A DNA stretch of 64,000 nucleotides from NCBI GenBank assembly GCA_934190785.1, contig CAKPTA010000001.1, positions 1 through 64,000 of the forward strand, read 5' to 3'. Source of the stretch: an uncultured Bacilli bacterium. GTDB lineage: Bacteria > Bacillota_I > Bacilli_A > RF39 > UBA660. The position numbers were made by a program, and so were the translations under genes. A model generated the notes under the pieces. It did not search any database, was not told where the DNA came from, and was given only the letters and a program-made list of their open reading frames with translations. Positions 1 to 9,580 of this stretch are shown here, one piece after another (the first letter of the stretch is position 1; each line of letters begins with the position of its first letter).

Positions 1-1
1 A

Positions 2-3000
2 GCAACAATAGATTTAACATATCCAACATTAACAGTAGGAACACTGGTTACAACAACAAGAAGTATAGTAATACCATATACAGCAAGTGATAATGAATCA
101 GGAATAAAGGCAACAAAATGTGAATATGGAACAAGTACTAGTTATGGAACAGTTGGAACAATAAGTAATAATAGATGTGTTATGAATAATGTAAAAGCAG
201 GAGAAAAATATTATTATAAAATTGTAACAACGAATAATGCAGGAATGCAGGCAGTAAAGATAGGAGATTCAATATCAGGTTCATTTAATGGAATAACTAT
301 GTCACCAAGTCCAAGTGGATGGTCAACAAGTAAAACAGTTACAATAAGTGGAAAAACAGCAGGAGCGGTATTAGAGTATAGTTATGATAGAAAAACATGG
401 ACAAATTATACAAATGCATTAACGATAACAAGTATGGCAACAAGCGAAAATCCAATAACGGTATATGCAAGATTTAACGATGGAGTAAACACAAGTAAAG
501 AGACAACATTAAGTATAGCTACAATAGATACAACAGCTCCGACAGAAGCAAGCTTTACATATACAAAATCAACAAATAGTTTAACTGTAAAGGCAAGTGG
601 AACTGATAGTGAATCTGGAATATATGGATATCAATTTAGTAAAGATAATGGAACAAGTTGGACAGCAGTACAAACAAGTAATACCTATACATTTGCAGGA
701 TTAAAGAGTGGAACATATCCAATAAAAGTAAGAGTATATAATGGAACATATGGAAATGGTGGAAGATTATATAAAGATAGTGTATCAGCATCAATTAGTA
801 CTGAAGAAATGGGAAGTTGTAGTATAAGCGTAACAAATGATGGAGTATGGTCAACAAGTAAAGTAGCAACAATAACAAAAAGTGGAAGTGGAACACTACA
901 GTATAGAGTAGTATCAGGAACAACAGAGAAAGTAGGATGGACAAATTATGCAAGTGCTATAACAATAAATTGGGCAGCAAATGCAACGACACCAACTAAT
1001 GTATACTGTAGAGTAACAGATGGAACAAATATAAAAGATGGAGCAACAAAGAGTATAACAAAGGTAGATACAACAGCTCCAACGTCTGTAAGTTTTACAA
1101 CAAGTACAACAACAAATAGTATAAAGGTAACAGCAAGTGCTACTGATAATGAATCTGGAATAGCTAAGTATCAATTTAGTAGTGATGGTGGAACAACATG
1201 GACAGGAGTTCAAGACAGTAATATATATACCTTTAGTAATATAAAAACAGGAAGTTATAATATAAAGGTAAGAGCATATAATGGAACATATGGGACAGGT
1301 GGAAGACTATATAAAGATAGTGCATCTACATCAACAAAAACAGAAGAAATAGGAACATGTTCAATTAAAGTAGCAAGTAATGGACTATGGACAACAAGTA
1401 AGAGTGTAACAATAGAAAAAGGTGGAAATGGAACACTACAGTATAGAGTAGTATCAGGAACAACAGAGAAAGTAGGCTGGACAAATTATACAAGTGCCAT
1501 AACAATAAATTGGAATGCAACAAAAGAAACTCCAACAACAGTATATTGTAGGGTAACAGATGGAACAAATACACTAAATCCAGCACCAACAGCAACAATA
1601 ACAACAGTAGATACAACATCACCAACGGAAGCAAGTTTCACATATACAAAGTCAACAAATAGTATAAAAGTAGTGGCCAGTGGAACAGATGCAGAATCAG
1701 GAATAAGTACATATTGGTTCAGTAAAGATGGAGGAAAGAGTTGGACAGCAGCACAAACAAGTAATACATATACGTTTAGTGGCCTAACTAGTGGAACATA
1801 TCCAATTATGGTCTCAGTTGGAAATGGAACATATCCAAATGGTGGAACAAGTAGTTATAAAAATAGTGCAGCAACAAACGTAACATTAGTGTCACTAGGA
1901 ACATGTAGTGTAGGTAGTGGTAGTCCAAATGGATGGTCAACAAGTAAGAGTGTAGGAATAACTAAAACAGGAAATGGAACGCTACAATATAAAGTAGGAA
2001 ATGGAGCATGGACAAATTATACAAATGCATTAACGATAAATTGGAATGCGACAGCAGCAAATCCAGTTTCAGTATCATGTCGAGTAACAGATGGTGTAAA
2101 TGTTAATTCTGGAAATACAGTGTCAGTAGCGACAGTAGATACAACAGCTCCAACATCGGCAAGTTTTACAACAAGTTCAGCGACAAATAGTATAAAAGTA
2201 GTGGCAAGTGGAACAGATAGTGAATCTGGAATATATGGATACCAATTTAGTAAAGATGGAGGAACAAATTGGACAAATATTCAAACAGGTAATACATATA
2301 CATTTAGTGGCCTAACTAGTGGAAACTATAATATTAAAGTTCGAGCATATAATAATACTTATGGAAACGGTGGAAGATTATATAAAGATAGTGATACAAA
2401 ATCAGTAGCAACAAGTTCACTAGGAACATGTAGTATAGGTAGTGCTAGTCCAAGTGGATGGTCAACAAGTAAGAGTGTAGGAATAACTAAAACAGGAAAT
2501 GGAACACTACAATATAAGACTGAAGGTGGAAATTGGACAAATTATTCAAGTGCAGTAACACTTACAAGTAATACGAGCGTATATTGTAGGGTAACAGATG
2601 GAACAAATATAAATGCAGGAAGTACATTAAAAGTTACTGGAATAGATACAACTGCACCAACAGCAGCAAGTTTCACATATAGTACAACAACAAATAGTAT
2701 AACAGTAAAAGCAAGTGGAACAGATAGTGAGTCAGGAATAAGTAAGTATTGGTTCAGTAAAGATAGTGGAAAAACATGGACAGCAGCACAAACAAGTAAT
2801 ACATATACATTTAGTGGGCTATCAAGTGGAACATATCCAATCATGGTATCAGTCGGAAATGGAACGTATGGAAATGGATCAACAACAGGATATAAAAATA
2901 GTGCAGCAACAAACGTAACATTAGTGTCACTAGGAACATGTAGTGTAGATTCACCAAGTCCAAGTGGATGGACACAAAGTAAAACAGTAACTGCTTCAAA

Positions 3001-5428
3001 AACAGGAAATGGAACGCTACAATATAGAATAGTGTCTGGAACAACAGAAAAAGTAGGATGGACAAATTATTCAAGTGCAGTGACAATTAACTGGGAAGCA
3101 AATACAACAACACCAACATACGTATATTGTAGGGTAACAGATGGAACAAATGTAAAAGCAGGAAGTAATACACAAACAATAACAACGATAGATAGAACAA
3201 AACCGGCAAAACCAACAGTAAGTTTAAAACTAGGAAATACATCAGGAAGTAGTTATACAAGCGGAGCATGGACAAATCAAGATGTATGGCATATAGTTAA
3301 ATCTAGTGACTCAGCGAGTGGAGTATCGTATTATCAATACTCACATGATGGAAAAACAGGATGGAGTAATGATATAAGTACACTTGGATGGGGAGCAAGT
3401 TATACAAATGGAAAGAACCAATTATCATATAGAATAAACTGGGGAGGTCAATGGAACTTCTATGTAAGAGCAGTAGATGCTGCTGGAAACATAAGTGACA
3501 ATAGTGATGTATTTACAGTAAGAATAGATAAAACAGCTCCAAATGTACCAACATCAACAGTAAGACAAAATAATTCATCAGGAACAGTAATAAGTGATGC
3601 TCAAACAAATAAATGGCATAATACAGTAATGTGGTGGGGAAGTTTTAGTGCAACAGATAATGGATCATCAGGAGTAAATAGATATGAATTTTCAACAAAT
3701 TGTACAGGAAGCGTAAGTGGAACATTATCAACAAATGGATATACATATGGTTCAGGAACAAATTATAAATTCTGTATAAGAGCAGTAGATAATACAGGAA
3801 ATGTTAGTAAATGGAGTAGTGCATATTATTTCAAAGTAGATACAGTATCGCCAACAACAACAGCGCCTGGAGCTACATCAACAACAAATGGTATAACAGT
3901 AACAAATAAACAAACAGATGCATTAAGTGGAATAGCGTCATTACAATATGGAATAAGTACAAATAATTCATCATATACATGGCAAAATAGCAATGTATTC
4001 TCAAATCTTTCTAGTGGAACAACATACTATGTTAAGACAAGAGCTAAAGATAATGCTGGTAATGGATATACTGAATCAGCAGTTACGACAATTAAAACTA
4101 AATCTAATATGTCAGTTTCGGTTGATTCATATAATACAGGAAATTGTTATAATGGTTGGTGTGATTCTACAGATGTATATTTTAAAATGACCGGAACAGA
4201 AGAAATAAAATATTTGTATTTAAAAACAGAGATAAATTCAATTTCATATGGTTATGCAACGGCAACGTGTGGAACAGGTAATTCACCAGGGGCATGTACA
4301 ACAATTTCAAGAACAGATCAAATATCGGCTGGAAAATGGTACAGGTTTACTTATGAAGGTGATCCAGAAATAACAAACGTAGAGATAAGTGGTATAACTA
4401 AAACAACTCCATCAAGTATTTATATTATTGCATCTGACGGTGGTACAAATTCATCTTCAGCTACTGCTACTATATCAAAATTAGATAGCACTCGTCCTGA
4501 TGTAGCAGTATCAGAAATAAATCCTGATACAGATAGCATTAAACTTCAAACCTATATTACCCAAGACTATAGTGGCGTTGGTAGTGTAACATGTAAATAC
4601 TCAACTACTAATGGTAAATATAATTTATCTGCTACAAGTGTTAGTTCTTATGGATGTACTATGACAGGATTAGCTTCAAATACAACATACTATTATAAAA
4701 TATGTGCATATAATAAAGTTTCGTCGGCTTCTAACTGTGTAACAGGAAGTGCAAGAACTACATCTAATTTATTAGCACCATCATTATCAGTAAATCCAAG
4801 TGGCTGGACATCAGGAAACAAATCTATTTCTGTTAGTTATGCAAATGGAAATGAACGTTATTTTAAATCTTCTGTAAATATAACGAGCAATGTAGCTGTA
4901 ATTCCATGCGGAAATAGTAGCACTCCAGGGACATGTTATCCAACGCGTGACTGTAGTACATCAACGCAAGCACAAACATGTAGTAATAGTACTACATCAT
5001 TATCAGCTAATACATGGTATAAAACAACAGCGTCAAGTGTATCGGCAACATTTTATAGTAATGGAACTTTAACAGCATTTGTAAGAACTGGTTCTGATTA
5101 TAAGACATCTTCTGCAACTGTTTCTGGGATTGATAAAAAACTGCCTGATTTCACATTTAGTGATAATAATGTAAATTGTGGTAATCCTAATGTACATCGC
5201 ATTAATATTTCGGATAGTGGTAGTGGAATAAATTCTGTATGGTGTGAAGATTCATATGGATATGGATGTACTGTTGATTATTGGGACCAAACACAGCTTA
5301 CAAATACATGGACAATTGCAGATCAAGGTGGTTATAATGGGGCTAGAATTATATATTATGTAAAAGATAATGCTGGAAACATAAGAAAAATAGATGACGG
5401 CAGAACTACTATAAATTTATATTGTTAA
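2..5428 (+). CDS. Giant Ser/Thr-rich tandem-repeat surface protein (5' end outside window)
   Basis: The frame is open to the left edge, so this is the C-terminal part (about 1,808 residues) of a larger protein. It is rich in Thr, Ser, Gly and Asn. Five tandem units of about 170-180 residues each contain an 'APT..SFT' strand, a 'SGTDSESGI' turn and a 'GTC...GWSTSK...' strand, and look like bacterial Ig/fibronectin-like beta-sandwiches. The shared block recurs at about 526, 1066, 1609, 2138 and 2646. Past base 3200 the domains are more divergent, with 'AVDAAGNIS' and 'AKDNAGNG' motifs typical of Ig-like adhesin repeats. There is no LPXTG or C-terminal membrane segment; the protein ends in '...INLYC'. 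An extracellular adhesin or stalk role is inferred. Anchoring must come from the missing N-terminus, perhaps a prepilin-type signal like the gene at 41043. Confidence 0.85.
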   Translation, partial: ATIDLTYPTLTVGTLVTTTRSIVIPYTASDNESGIKATKCEYGTSTSYGTVGTISNNRCVMNNVKAGEKYYYKIVTTNNAGMQAVKIGDSISGSFNGITMSPSPSGWSTSKTVTISGKTAGAVLEYSYDRKTWTNYTNALTITSMATSENPITVYARFNDGVNTSKETTLSIATIDTTAPTEASFTYTKSTNSLTVKASGTDSESGIYGYQFSKDNGTSWTAVQTSNTYTFAGLKSGTYPIKVRVYNGTYGNGGRLYKDSVSASISTEEMGSCSISVTNDGVWSTSKVATITKSGSGTLQYRVVSGTTEKVGWTNYASAITINWAANATTPTNVYCRVTDGTNIKDGATKSITKVDTTAPTSVSFTTSTTTNSIKVTASATDNESGIAKYQFSSDGGTTWTGVQDSNIYTFSNIKTGSYNIKVRAYNGTYGTGGRLYKDSASTSTKTEEIGTCSIKVASNGLWTTSKSVTIEKGGNGTLQYRVVSGTTEKVGWTNYTSAITINWNATKETPTTVYCRVTDGTNTLNPAPTATITTVDTTSPTEASFTYTKSTNSIKVVASGTDAESGISTYWFSKDGGKSWTAAQTSNTYTFSGLTSGTYPIMVSVGNGTYPNGGTSSYKNSAATNVTLVSLGTCSVGSGSPNGWSTSKSVGITKTGNGTLQYKVGNGAWTNYTNALTINWNATAANPVSVSCRVTDGVNVNSGNTVSVATVDTTAPTSASFTTSSATNSIKVVASGTDSESGIYGYQFSKDGGTNWTNIQTGNTYTFSGLTSGNYNIKVRAYNNTYGNGGRLYKDSDTKSVATSSLGTCSIGSASPSGWSTSKSVGITKTGNGTLQYKTEGGNWTNYSSAVTLTSNTSVYCRVTDGTNINAGSTLKVTGIDTTAPTAASFTYSTTTNSITVKASGTDSESGISKYWFSKDSGKTWTAAQTSNTYTFSGLSSGTYPIMVSVGNGTYGNGSTTGYKNSAATNVTLVSLGTCSVDSPSPSGWTQSKTVTASKTGNGTLQYRIVSGTTEKVGWTNYSSAVTINWEANTTTPTYVYCRVTDGTNVKAGSNTQTITTIDRTKPAKPTVSLKLGNTSGSSYTSGAWTNQDVWHIVKSSDSASGVSYYQYSHDGKTGWSNDISTLGWGASYTNGKNQLSYRINWGGQWNFYVRAVDAAGNISDNSDVFTVRIDKTAPNVPTSTVRQNNSSGTVISDAQTNKWHNTVMWWGSFSATDNGSSGVNRYEFSTNCTGSVSGTLSTNGYTYGSGTNYKFCIRAVDNTGNVSKWSSAYYFKVDTVSPTTTAPGATSTTNGITVTNKQTDALSGIASLQYGISTNNSSYTWQNSNVFSNLSSGTTYYVKTRAKDNAGNGYTESAVTTIKTKSNMSVSVDSYNTGNCYNGWCDSTDVYFKMTGTEEIKYLYLKTEINSISYGYATATCGTGNSPGACTTISRTDQISAGKWYRFTYEGDPEITNVEISGITKTTPSSIYIIASDGGTNSSSATATISKLDSTRPDVAVSEINPDTDSIKLQTYITQDYSGVGSVTCKYSTTNGKYNLSATSVSSYGCTMTGLASNTTYYYKICAYNKVSSASNCVTGSARTTSNLLAPSLSVNPSGWTSGNKSISVSYANGNERYFKSSVNITSNVAVIPCGNSSTPGTCYPTRDCSTSTQAQTCSNSTTSLSANTWYKTTASSVSATFYSNGTLTAFVRTGSDYKTSSATVSGIDKKLPDFTFSDNNVNCGNPNVHRINISDSGSGINSVWCEDSYGYGCTVDYWDQTQLTNTWTIADQGGYNGARIIYYVKDNAGNIRKIDDGRTTINLYC
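526..3180 (+). repeat. Five tandem coding repeats, period about 510-545 nt, two subtypes
   Basis: The units begin near 526, 1066, 1609, 2138 and 2646. Units 1, 2 and 4 (type A) carry 'YQFS' and 'GGRLYKDS'. Units 3 and 5 (type B) carry 'YWFSKD', 'YPIMVSVGNGTY' and 'YKNSAATNV'. Some stretches are identical at the DNA level: about 46 nt at 890 and 1430, about 54 nt at 1858 and 2894, and about 44 nt at 1937 and 2462. These point to recent duplication or gene conversion inside the gene. Confidence 0.85.
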
Positions 5429-5479
5429 TGATTATATTTATAATTCGTATTATATTATATATTTAGAAAGGAAAAAAAT

Positions 5480-5896
5480 ATGAATAAACAGGTAAAAAGT
5501 TTACTTGCATTGTTACTAGTGGCTACACTAGTAACAGGATGCGGGTGTACAAAGAAAGATAACAAAAAAAATAATACAAAAGATGATGTAAAAGTAAATA
5601 CAGAAGAGAATGTAATAAAAGATCAAACATTTGAAGGATTAACATTTACAAATACATCATTAACAACAACAAATGGTGTATCAACATTAATTACAGAAGT
5701 AAGTAATTCAACAGGATCAGATTATACATTAGAAGAATTTACAATTACAATAAAAAATAAAGATGGAGAAGTGATTACAACTATTCCAGGGTATGTTGGA
5801 GATGTAATTAAGAATGGTGAAACAAGAACAATTAATAGTTCAATAGATATTGATTTATCAAGTGCTTCTTCAATTGAATATTCTGTAAAGAAATAA
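5480..5896 (+). CDS. Small lipoprotein, FxLYD-like domain
   Basis: A 138-residue lipoprotein. It has a Lys-containing start, a hydrophobic core and a lipobox LVTGC with the lipidated Cys at residue 21. A Lys/Asn/Asp-rich linker (about 24-50) follows, then a compact beta domain beginning 'FTNTSLTTTNGVSTLITEVSN'. The 'F..TSL...NG.S.L...V.N' pattern resembles FxLYD-type domains that occur in many Firmicute lipoproteins of unknown function. A good SD (AGAAAGGA) lies 5' of the ATG and an intrinsic terminator follows at once. It directly follows the giant repeat protein and may share its transcript. Function unknown. Confidence 0.75.
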   Translation: MNKQVKSLLALLLVATLVTGCGCTKKDNKKNNTKDDVKVNTEENVIKDQTFEGLTFTNTSLTTTNGVSTLITEVSNSTGSDYTLEEFTITIKNKDGEVITTIPGYVGDVIKNGETRTINSSIDIDLSSASSIEYSVKK

Positions 5897-5901
5897 TAAT
5901 T

Positions 5902-5932
5902 AAAAGAATTATCGTTTGATAATTCTTTTTTT
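5902..5932 (+). terminator. Intrinsic terminator after the lipoprotein gene
   Basis: An AAGAATTATC/GATAATTCTT stem with a GTTT loop is followed by a T-run. Confidence 0.85.
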
Positions 5933-5960
5933 CATGTTAAAATAATTAAGAGGTGTTTAT

Positions 5961-8123
5961 ATGAATAATGAGATTATCAAGGAAATAGCAAGTGAGCTTA
6001 ATATAGATGAAAAGTATGTTTTAGCAACGCTAAAATTACTAGAAGAAGATAATACCGTTCCTTTTATAGCACGATATAGAAAAGAAGTAACTGGAGGAAT
6101 GGATGAAGAAAGTATTAGAAAAATAGAGGAAGTATATTCTTATCAAGTTAATCTTTTAAAAAGAAAAGAGGATGTAATTCGTTTAATTGATGAAAAAGGG
6201 CTTCTTACTGATGATATTAAAACTTTAATTATGGCGTGTAATAAGTTAATTGAGGTTGAAGATTTATACCGACCATACAAAGAAAAGAAAAAAACCAAAG
6301 CAACAGATGCGATTAACAATGGACTTGAACCATTAGCTAAAATGATTATGTCATTTAACATTAAGGGGTCTATTGATTCTGTTAGTGCACGCTTTTTAAA
6401 TGATAAGGTATTGAGCTGTGAAGATGCTGTTAAAGGGGCTTCTTATATTATTGCAGAATGGATTAGTGATAATGCATCTTATCGTAAATGGATAAGAAAT
6501 TATATATATCGTAATGGTTCTATTACTTCTATAATAAAGAAAAATGCAAATGATAATGATAAAATATATGAAATGTATTATGATTACCATGAACCTATTA
6601 AACACATAAAAAGTCACCGCGTTTTAGCTATAAATCGTGGTGAAGCAGAGGGCATTTTAAATGTATCTATTACTTCTCTTACAGATGAAGTAATATCTTA
6701 TTTAGATAAAAAAATTATTAAAGGGAATAATAAAGAATTAATAGATATTGTATCATCTGCCATACTAGACAGTTATAAACGTTTAATATTTCCATCTATA
6801 GAAAGGGAAATTAGAAGTGATTTAACTGATAAGGCTAGTGAAGATGCGATTTTCTCTTTTGGTAAAAACCTAGAAGCTTTGCTTTTAACGCCACCAATGC
6901 GTGAGAATGTAGTTTTAGCTTTTGATCCTGGGTTTGTTAATGGTTGTAAATTAGCTGTTATTGATAAAAATGGTAATTATTTAGATTCAACTGTGATAAA
7001 GCCATTTTTAAATAGTAACTCTAAAGATAGAATTGATATGTGTAAAAAAGTAGTTGTGGACCTTATAAATAAATATCATGTTGACTTAATAGCTATTGGA
7101 AATGGAACGGCATCACGTGAAAGTGAAAAGTTCTGTGCTGAGATGATTCATGAATATAAGTTATCATGTAAGTATGTGATTGTATCAGAAGCAGGGGCAT
7201 CAATTTATAGTGCGTCTAAAGTTGCAATAGCAGAGTTTCCTGATTTAGCTGTTGAAAAAAGGAGTGCTGTTAGTATTGGAAGACGTCTTCAAGATCCATT
7301 ATCAGAACTTGTAAAAATTCCACCTGATGGAATAGGGGTTGGATTATATCAACATGATGTACCTAAAAAAAGACTTAATGAATCACTTGATTTTGTTGTT
7401 AGTAAAGTTGTAAATAGTGTTGGTGTAAATATTAATACAGCGTCAACTTCACTTTTAAGTTATGTATCAGGTTTAACTAAAAAAACAATTGATAAAATTA
7501 TTGCTTATAGAAATAAATATGGAAAGATATATTCTCGTGATGAGATTAAAAAGAATAAACTTTTAAGTGATAAAGCTTATTTACAAGCAATTGGTTTTTT
7601 AAGAATTATAGATGGTGAAAATATTTTAGATGAAACAGCTATTCATCCAGAAAGTTATCCTATAACGCTTAAGTTACTTGATAGTATTAATGAAGATTTA
7701 TCTAGTATTGGTACGAATAAATTAATAAATAAGTTAGATAATATAAATATAGATGAATATGTTGATCTTTTAAAAACTGACAAGTATACGCTTAGTGATG
7801 TAATTGAATCACTAAAAAAACCTAATCGTGATCCTAGAGATGAAATGCCACAGCCTATTTTGAAAAGTGATATTTTAGAATTAGAAGATTTAAGGGTTGG
7901 AATGAAATTACAAGGAACTGTTAGGAATGTTGTAAGTTTCGGAGCTTTTATAGATATTGGACTTCATAATGATGGACTTGTTCATGTATCAAAAATGTCA
8001 CATGATTTTATTAAAGATCCAATGGATGTTGTATCAGTTGGTGATATAGTTGATTGTTATGTTGATGAAATTTATTTAGATAAGAAAAAAGTGTCACTTA
8101 GTCTAATTGAACCAAATTCATAA
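5961..8123 (+). CDS. tex: Tex-family S1 RNA-binding transcription accessory protein
   Basis: 720 residues, the normal Tex length. The N-terminal helical Tex domain opens with the typical 'FIARYRKEVTGGMDEE' block (residues 35-51). A YqgF/RNase H-like domain starts near residue 317 ('AFDPGFVNGCKLAV'). A helix-hairpin-helix region ('NINTASTSLLSYVSGL', about 490-510) follows, and a C-terminal S1 domain starts near 643 ('GTVRNVVSFGAFIDIG'). Tex proteins bind nucleic acid and associate with RNA polymerase. The SD is AAGAGGTG, 7 nt before the ATG. The next small gene follows with its own strong SD overlapping this stop codon. Confidence 0.95.
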   Translation: MNNEIIKEIASELNIDEKYVLATLKLLEEDNTVPFIARYRKEVTGGMDEESIRKIEEVYSYQVNLLKRKEDVIRLIDEKGLLTDDIKTLIMACNKLIEVEDLYRPYKEKKKTKATDAINNGLEPLAKMIMSFNIKGSIDSVSARFLNDKVLSCEDAVKGASYIIAEWISDNASYRKWIRNYIYRNGSITSIIKKNANDNDKIYEMYYDYHEPIKHIKSHRVLAINRGEAEGILNVSITSLTDEVISYLDKKIIKGNNKELIDIVSSAILDSYKRLIFPSIEREIRSDLTDKASEDAIFSFGKNLEALLLTPPMRENVVLAFDPGFVNGCKLAVIDKNGNYLDSTVIKPFLNSNSKDRIDMCKKVVVDLINKYHVDLIAIGNGTASRESEKFCAEMIHEYKLSCKYVIVSEAGASIYSASKVAIAEFPDLAVEKRSAVSIGRRLQDPLSELVKIPPDGIGVGLYQHDVPKKRLNESLDFVVSKVVNSVGVNINTASTSLLSYVSGLTKKTIDKIIAYRNKYGKIYSRDEIKKNKLLSDKAYLQAIGFLRIIDGENILDETAIHPESYPITLKLLDSINEDLSSIGTNKLINKLDNINIDEYVDLLKTDKYTLSDVIESLKKPNRDPRDEMPQPILKSDILELEDLRVGMKLQGTVRNVVSFGAFIDIGLHNDGLVHVSKMSHDFIKDPMDVVSVGDIVDCYVDEIYLDKKKVSLSLIEPNS

Positions 8124-8133
8124 GGAGGAGAAT

Positions 8134-8358
8134 ATGGGATTTAATGATTTTCATAAAGGATTTGTAAAAGATAATAGTATAAAACCAAATGCTTCTTATA
8201 GTAATAAATTTGGAGCACGTTCTATTGATGATATTATAAAAGATAGATATATAAAACGCGATGATGCATGTAAAAGTCAAGAACTGTTACCTCGTAGAAA
8301 TATTGATTATCAACAAAATATGAAGGGACAAATTAATCTTCGTAATTTAGATAAGTAA
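8134..8358 (+). CDS. Small protein of unknown function downstream of tex
   Basis: 74 residues, not recognised. The ATG at 8134 was chosen because a near-perfect SD (AAGGAGGAG) lies just before it and overlaps the tex stop. An upstream in-frame ATG inside tex has no SD. The product is polar and basic with an 'ARSIDDIIKDRYIKRDDACK' segment, and has no signal peptide or membrane span. It is probably co-transcribed with tex and ends at a terminator, so its expression is likely tied to tex. Confidence 0.7.
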   Translation: MGFNDFHKGFVKDNSIKPNASYSNKFGARSIDDIIKDRYIKRDDACKSQELLPRRNIDYQQNMKGQINLRNLDK

Positions 8359-8377
8359 GCATAAGCTTACTTTTTTC
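8353..8377 (+). terminator. Intrinsic terminator of the tex operon
   Basis: An AAGTAAGC/GCTTACTT stem with an ATAA loop and a trailing T-run; it overlaps the stop codon of the 74-residue gene. Confidence 0.8.
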
Positions 8378-8436
8378 TTGACTTATAAGAACTTTATTAG
8401 TAGAATATTTGTGCATTATTTAGAAAGCGTGATTAA

Positions 8437-9558
8437 ATGGAAAAAATAAGTATAGAAGAGCTTGTTCAAAAAGAAAAATATGATGATATATATAAATTGT
8501 ATGGAAGAGATAAGTTTCTTGAATATGCACCTAGTAGCTATCAGAAAGATGATATACTTGATTTATTATGTGATGGGAGATTTTATTTCATATATGAAAA
8601 ATATGGAGCTAAAACTTATCAAGAGTGGTTGTTTAAAATGATAGAAGATGATGTATTATATGAAACTGGTAATAGATTTTTAGCTAAGTATGAAGTTTTT
8701 AAATATAGGTGGAATGGTATAGTTAAAAATTTACGTGATACATGTGTTACAATGGCTTTTATTGTGACAGCTTCAATGCAAATTGGTATTTCTAAAAATA
8801 TTTATGATAATAAAAAAGCGGTTGCTACTGAATTAAGTGATTATAATGATTATAATAAAAAGTATGCCTCATATATCAATAGTCTTGGTTTGAATGATTT
8901 AGAAACTGTTATTAAAGTTATGTATGACATGTGGGATGAAATGTATTTTTATCTTATCCCTCCAGAGAATTATGACAAAATTGGAATTAATAGACTTAGT
9001 ATTTATGAATATGGTGTAGGGGTTTGTAGAAATATGGCTGATGATATGACAGCTAAATTAAATGCAATTAATAAATCTTATGATGCTACTAATTTAATTG
9101 TTAATATGACAACTACTAATGGAGTGGATTGCAATAATATTAAAAAAAAGTTTTTAGAAATAGGTAGTGATAATGAAACAAATAATGAAACTAGTAATGA
9201 AGAAGAAAAGAAAGATGAATCATTTTTTACTAATCCTAACCTTGTTGGGAATCACATGGTATCTTGTTTCTATGTCAAAGAAAATAATGTTATTATGATA
9301 GCAGATCCAACTAATTCGTTATTAGGAATTATGAAAAATGGAAAAATTTATTTGTTTCAAAAAAATGGCGATGGTAAACTAGAAATAAAGTATTTTGGTA
9401 ATATAATATATGGAACTGATAAAAAATTAAACGAAATATATATTAAGAGTTTCTTTACCAATGGTGATATTGATACTTTAGATGATTTATTTGGAATAGA
9501 TATGCAAAATGAAGCTATAGATAAAGTTAAGAAATATAGTTTTAATAACAAAAAATAG
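8437..9558 (+). CDS. Putative transglutaminase-like cysteine-protease-fold protein
   Basis: 373 residues with no clear family match. A possible Cys-His-Asp triad of the transglutaminase/papain-like type can be seen: C197 in 'YGVGVCRNMADDM' at a helix start, H273 in 'VGNHMVSCFYV' on a strand, and D290 in 'IMIADPTNS'. This order and context fit transglutaminase-like cores, where the Asp sits in a 'D.T' strand. A moderately hydrophobic segment lies at 104-118, and an acidic Asn/Glu/Lys-rich insertion (245-262) separates the Cys and His. No signal peptide is evident. The assignment rests on motif spacing only. It is a monocistronic gene ending at a bidirectional terminator. Confidence 0.6.
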   Translation: MEKISIEELVQKEKYDDIYKLYGRDKFLEYAPSSYQKDDILDLLCDGRFYFIYEKYGAKTYQEWLFKMIEDDVLYETGNRFLAKYEVFKYRWNGIVKNLRDTCVTMAFIVTASMQIGISKNIYDNKKAVATELSDYNDYNKKYASYINSLGLNDLETVIKVMYDMWDEMYFYLIPPENYDKIGINRLSIYEYGVGVCRNMADDMTAKLNAINKSYDATNLIVNMTTTNGVDCNNIKKKFLEIGSDNETNNETSNEEEKKDESFFTNPNLVGNHMVSCFYVKENNVIMIADPTNSLLGIMKNGKIYLFQKNGDGKLEIKYFGNIIYGTDKKLNEIYIKSFFTNGDIDTLDDLFGIDMQNEAIDKVKKYSFNNKK

Positions 9559-9580
9559 ATTATTACTAATCTATTTTTTT
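9551..9580. terminator. Bidirectional terminator between convergent genes
   Basis: An AAAAATAGATT/AATCTATTTTT stem holds the ends of both the 8437 gene (+) and the radical SAM gene (-). It has A- and T-runs on both sides. Confidence 0.8.

Noticed and set aside
1365..1634. Leu-rich antisense frames over the repeat gene (also 914-1213, 2542-3275)
   Set aside because: They are reverse-frame shadows of the Thr/Ser/Asn-rich sense codons, with no SD and biased composition.
526..3180. CRISPR-like regular repeats
   Set aside because: The period is about 530 nt, the repeats are in frame and translated, and there are no short direct repeats with unique spacers.
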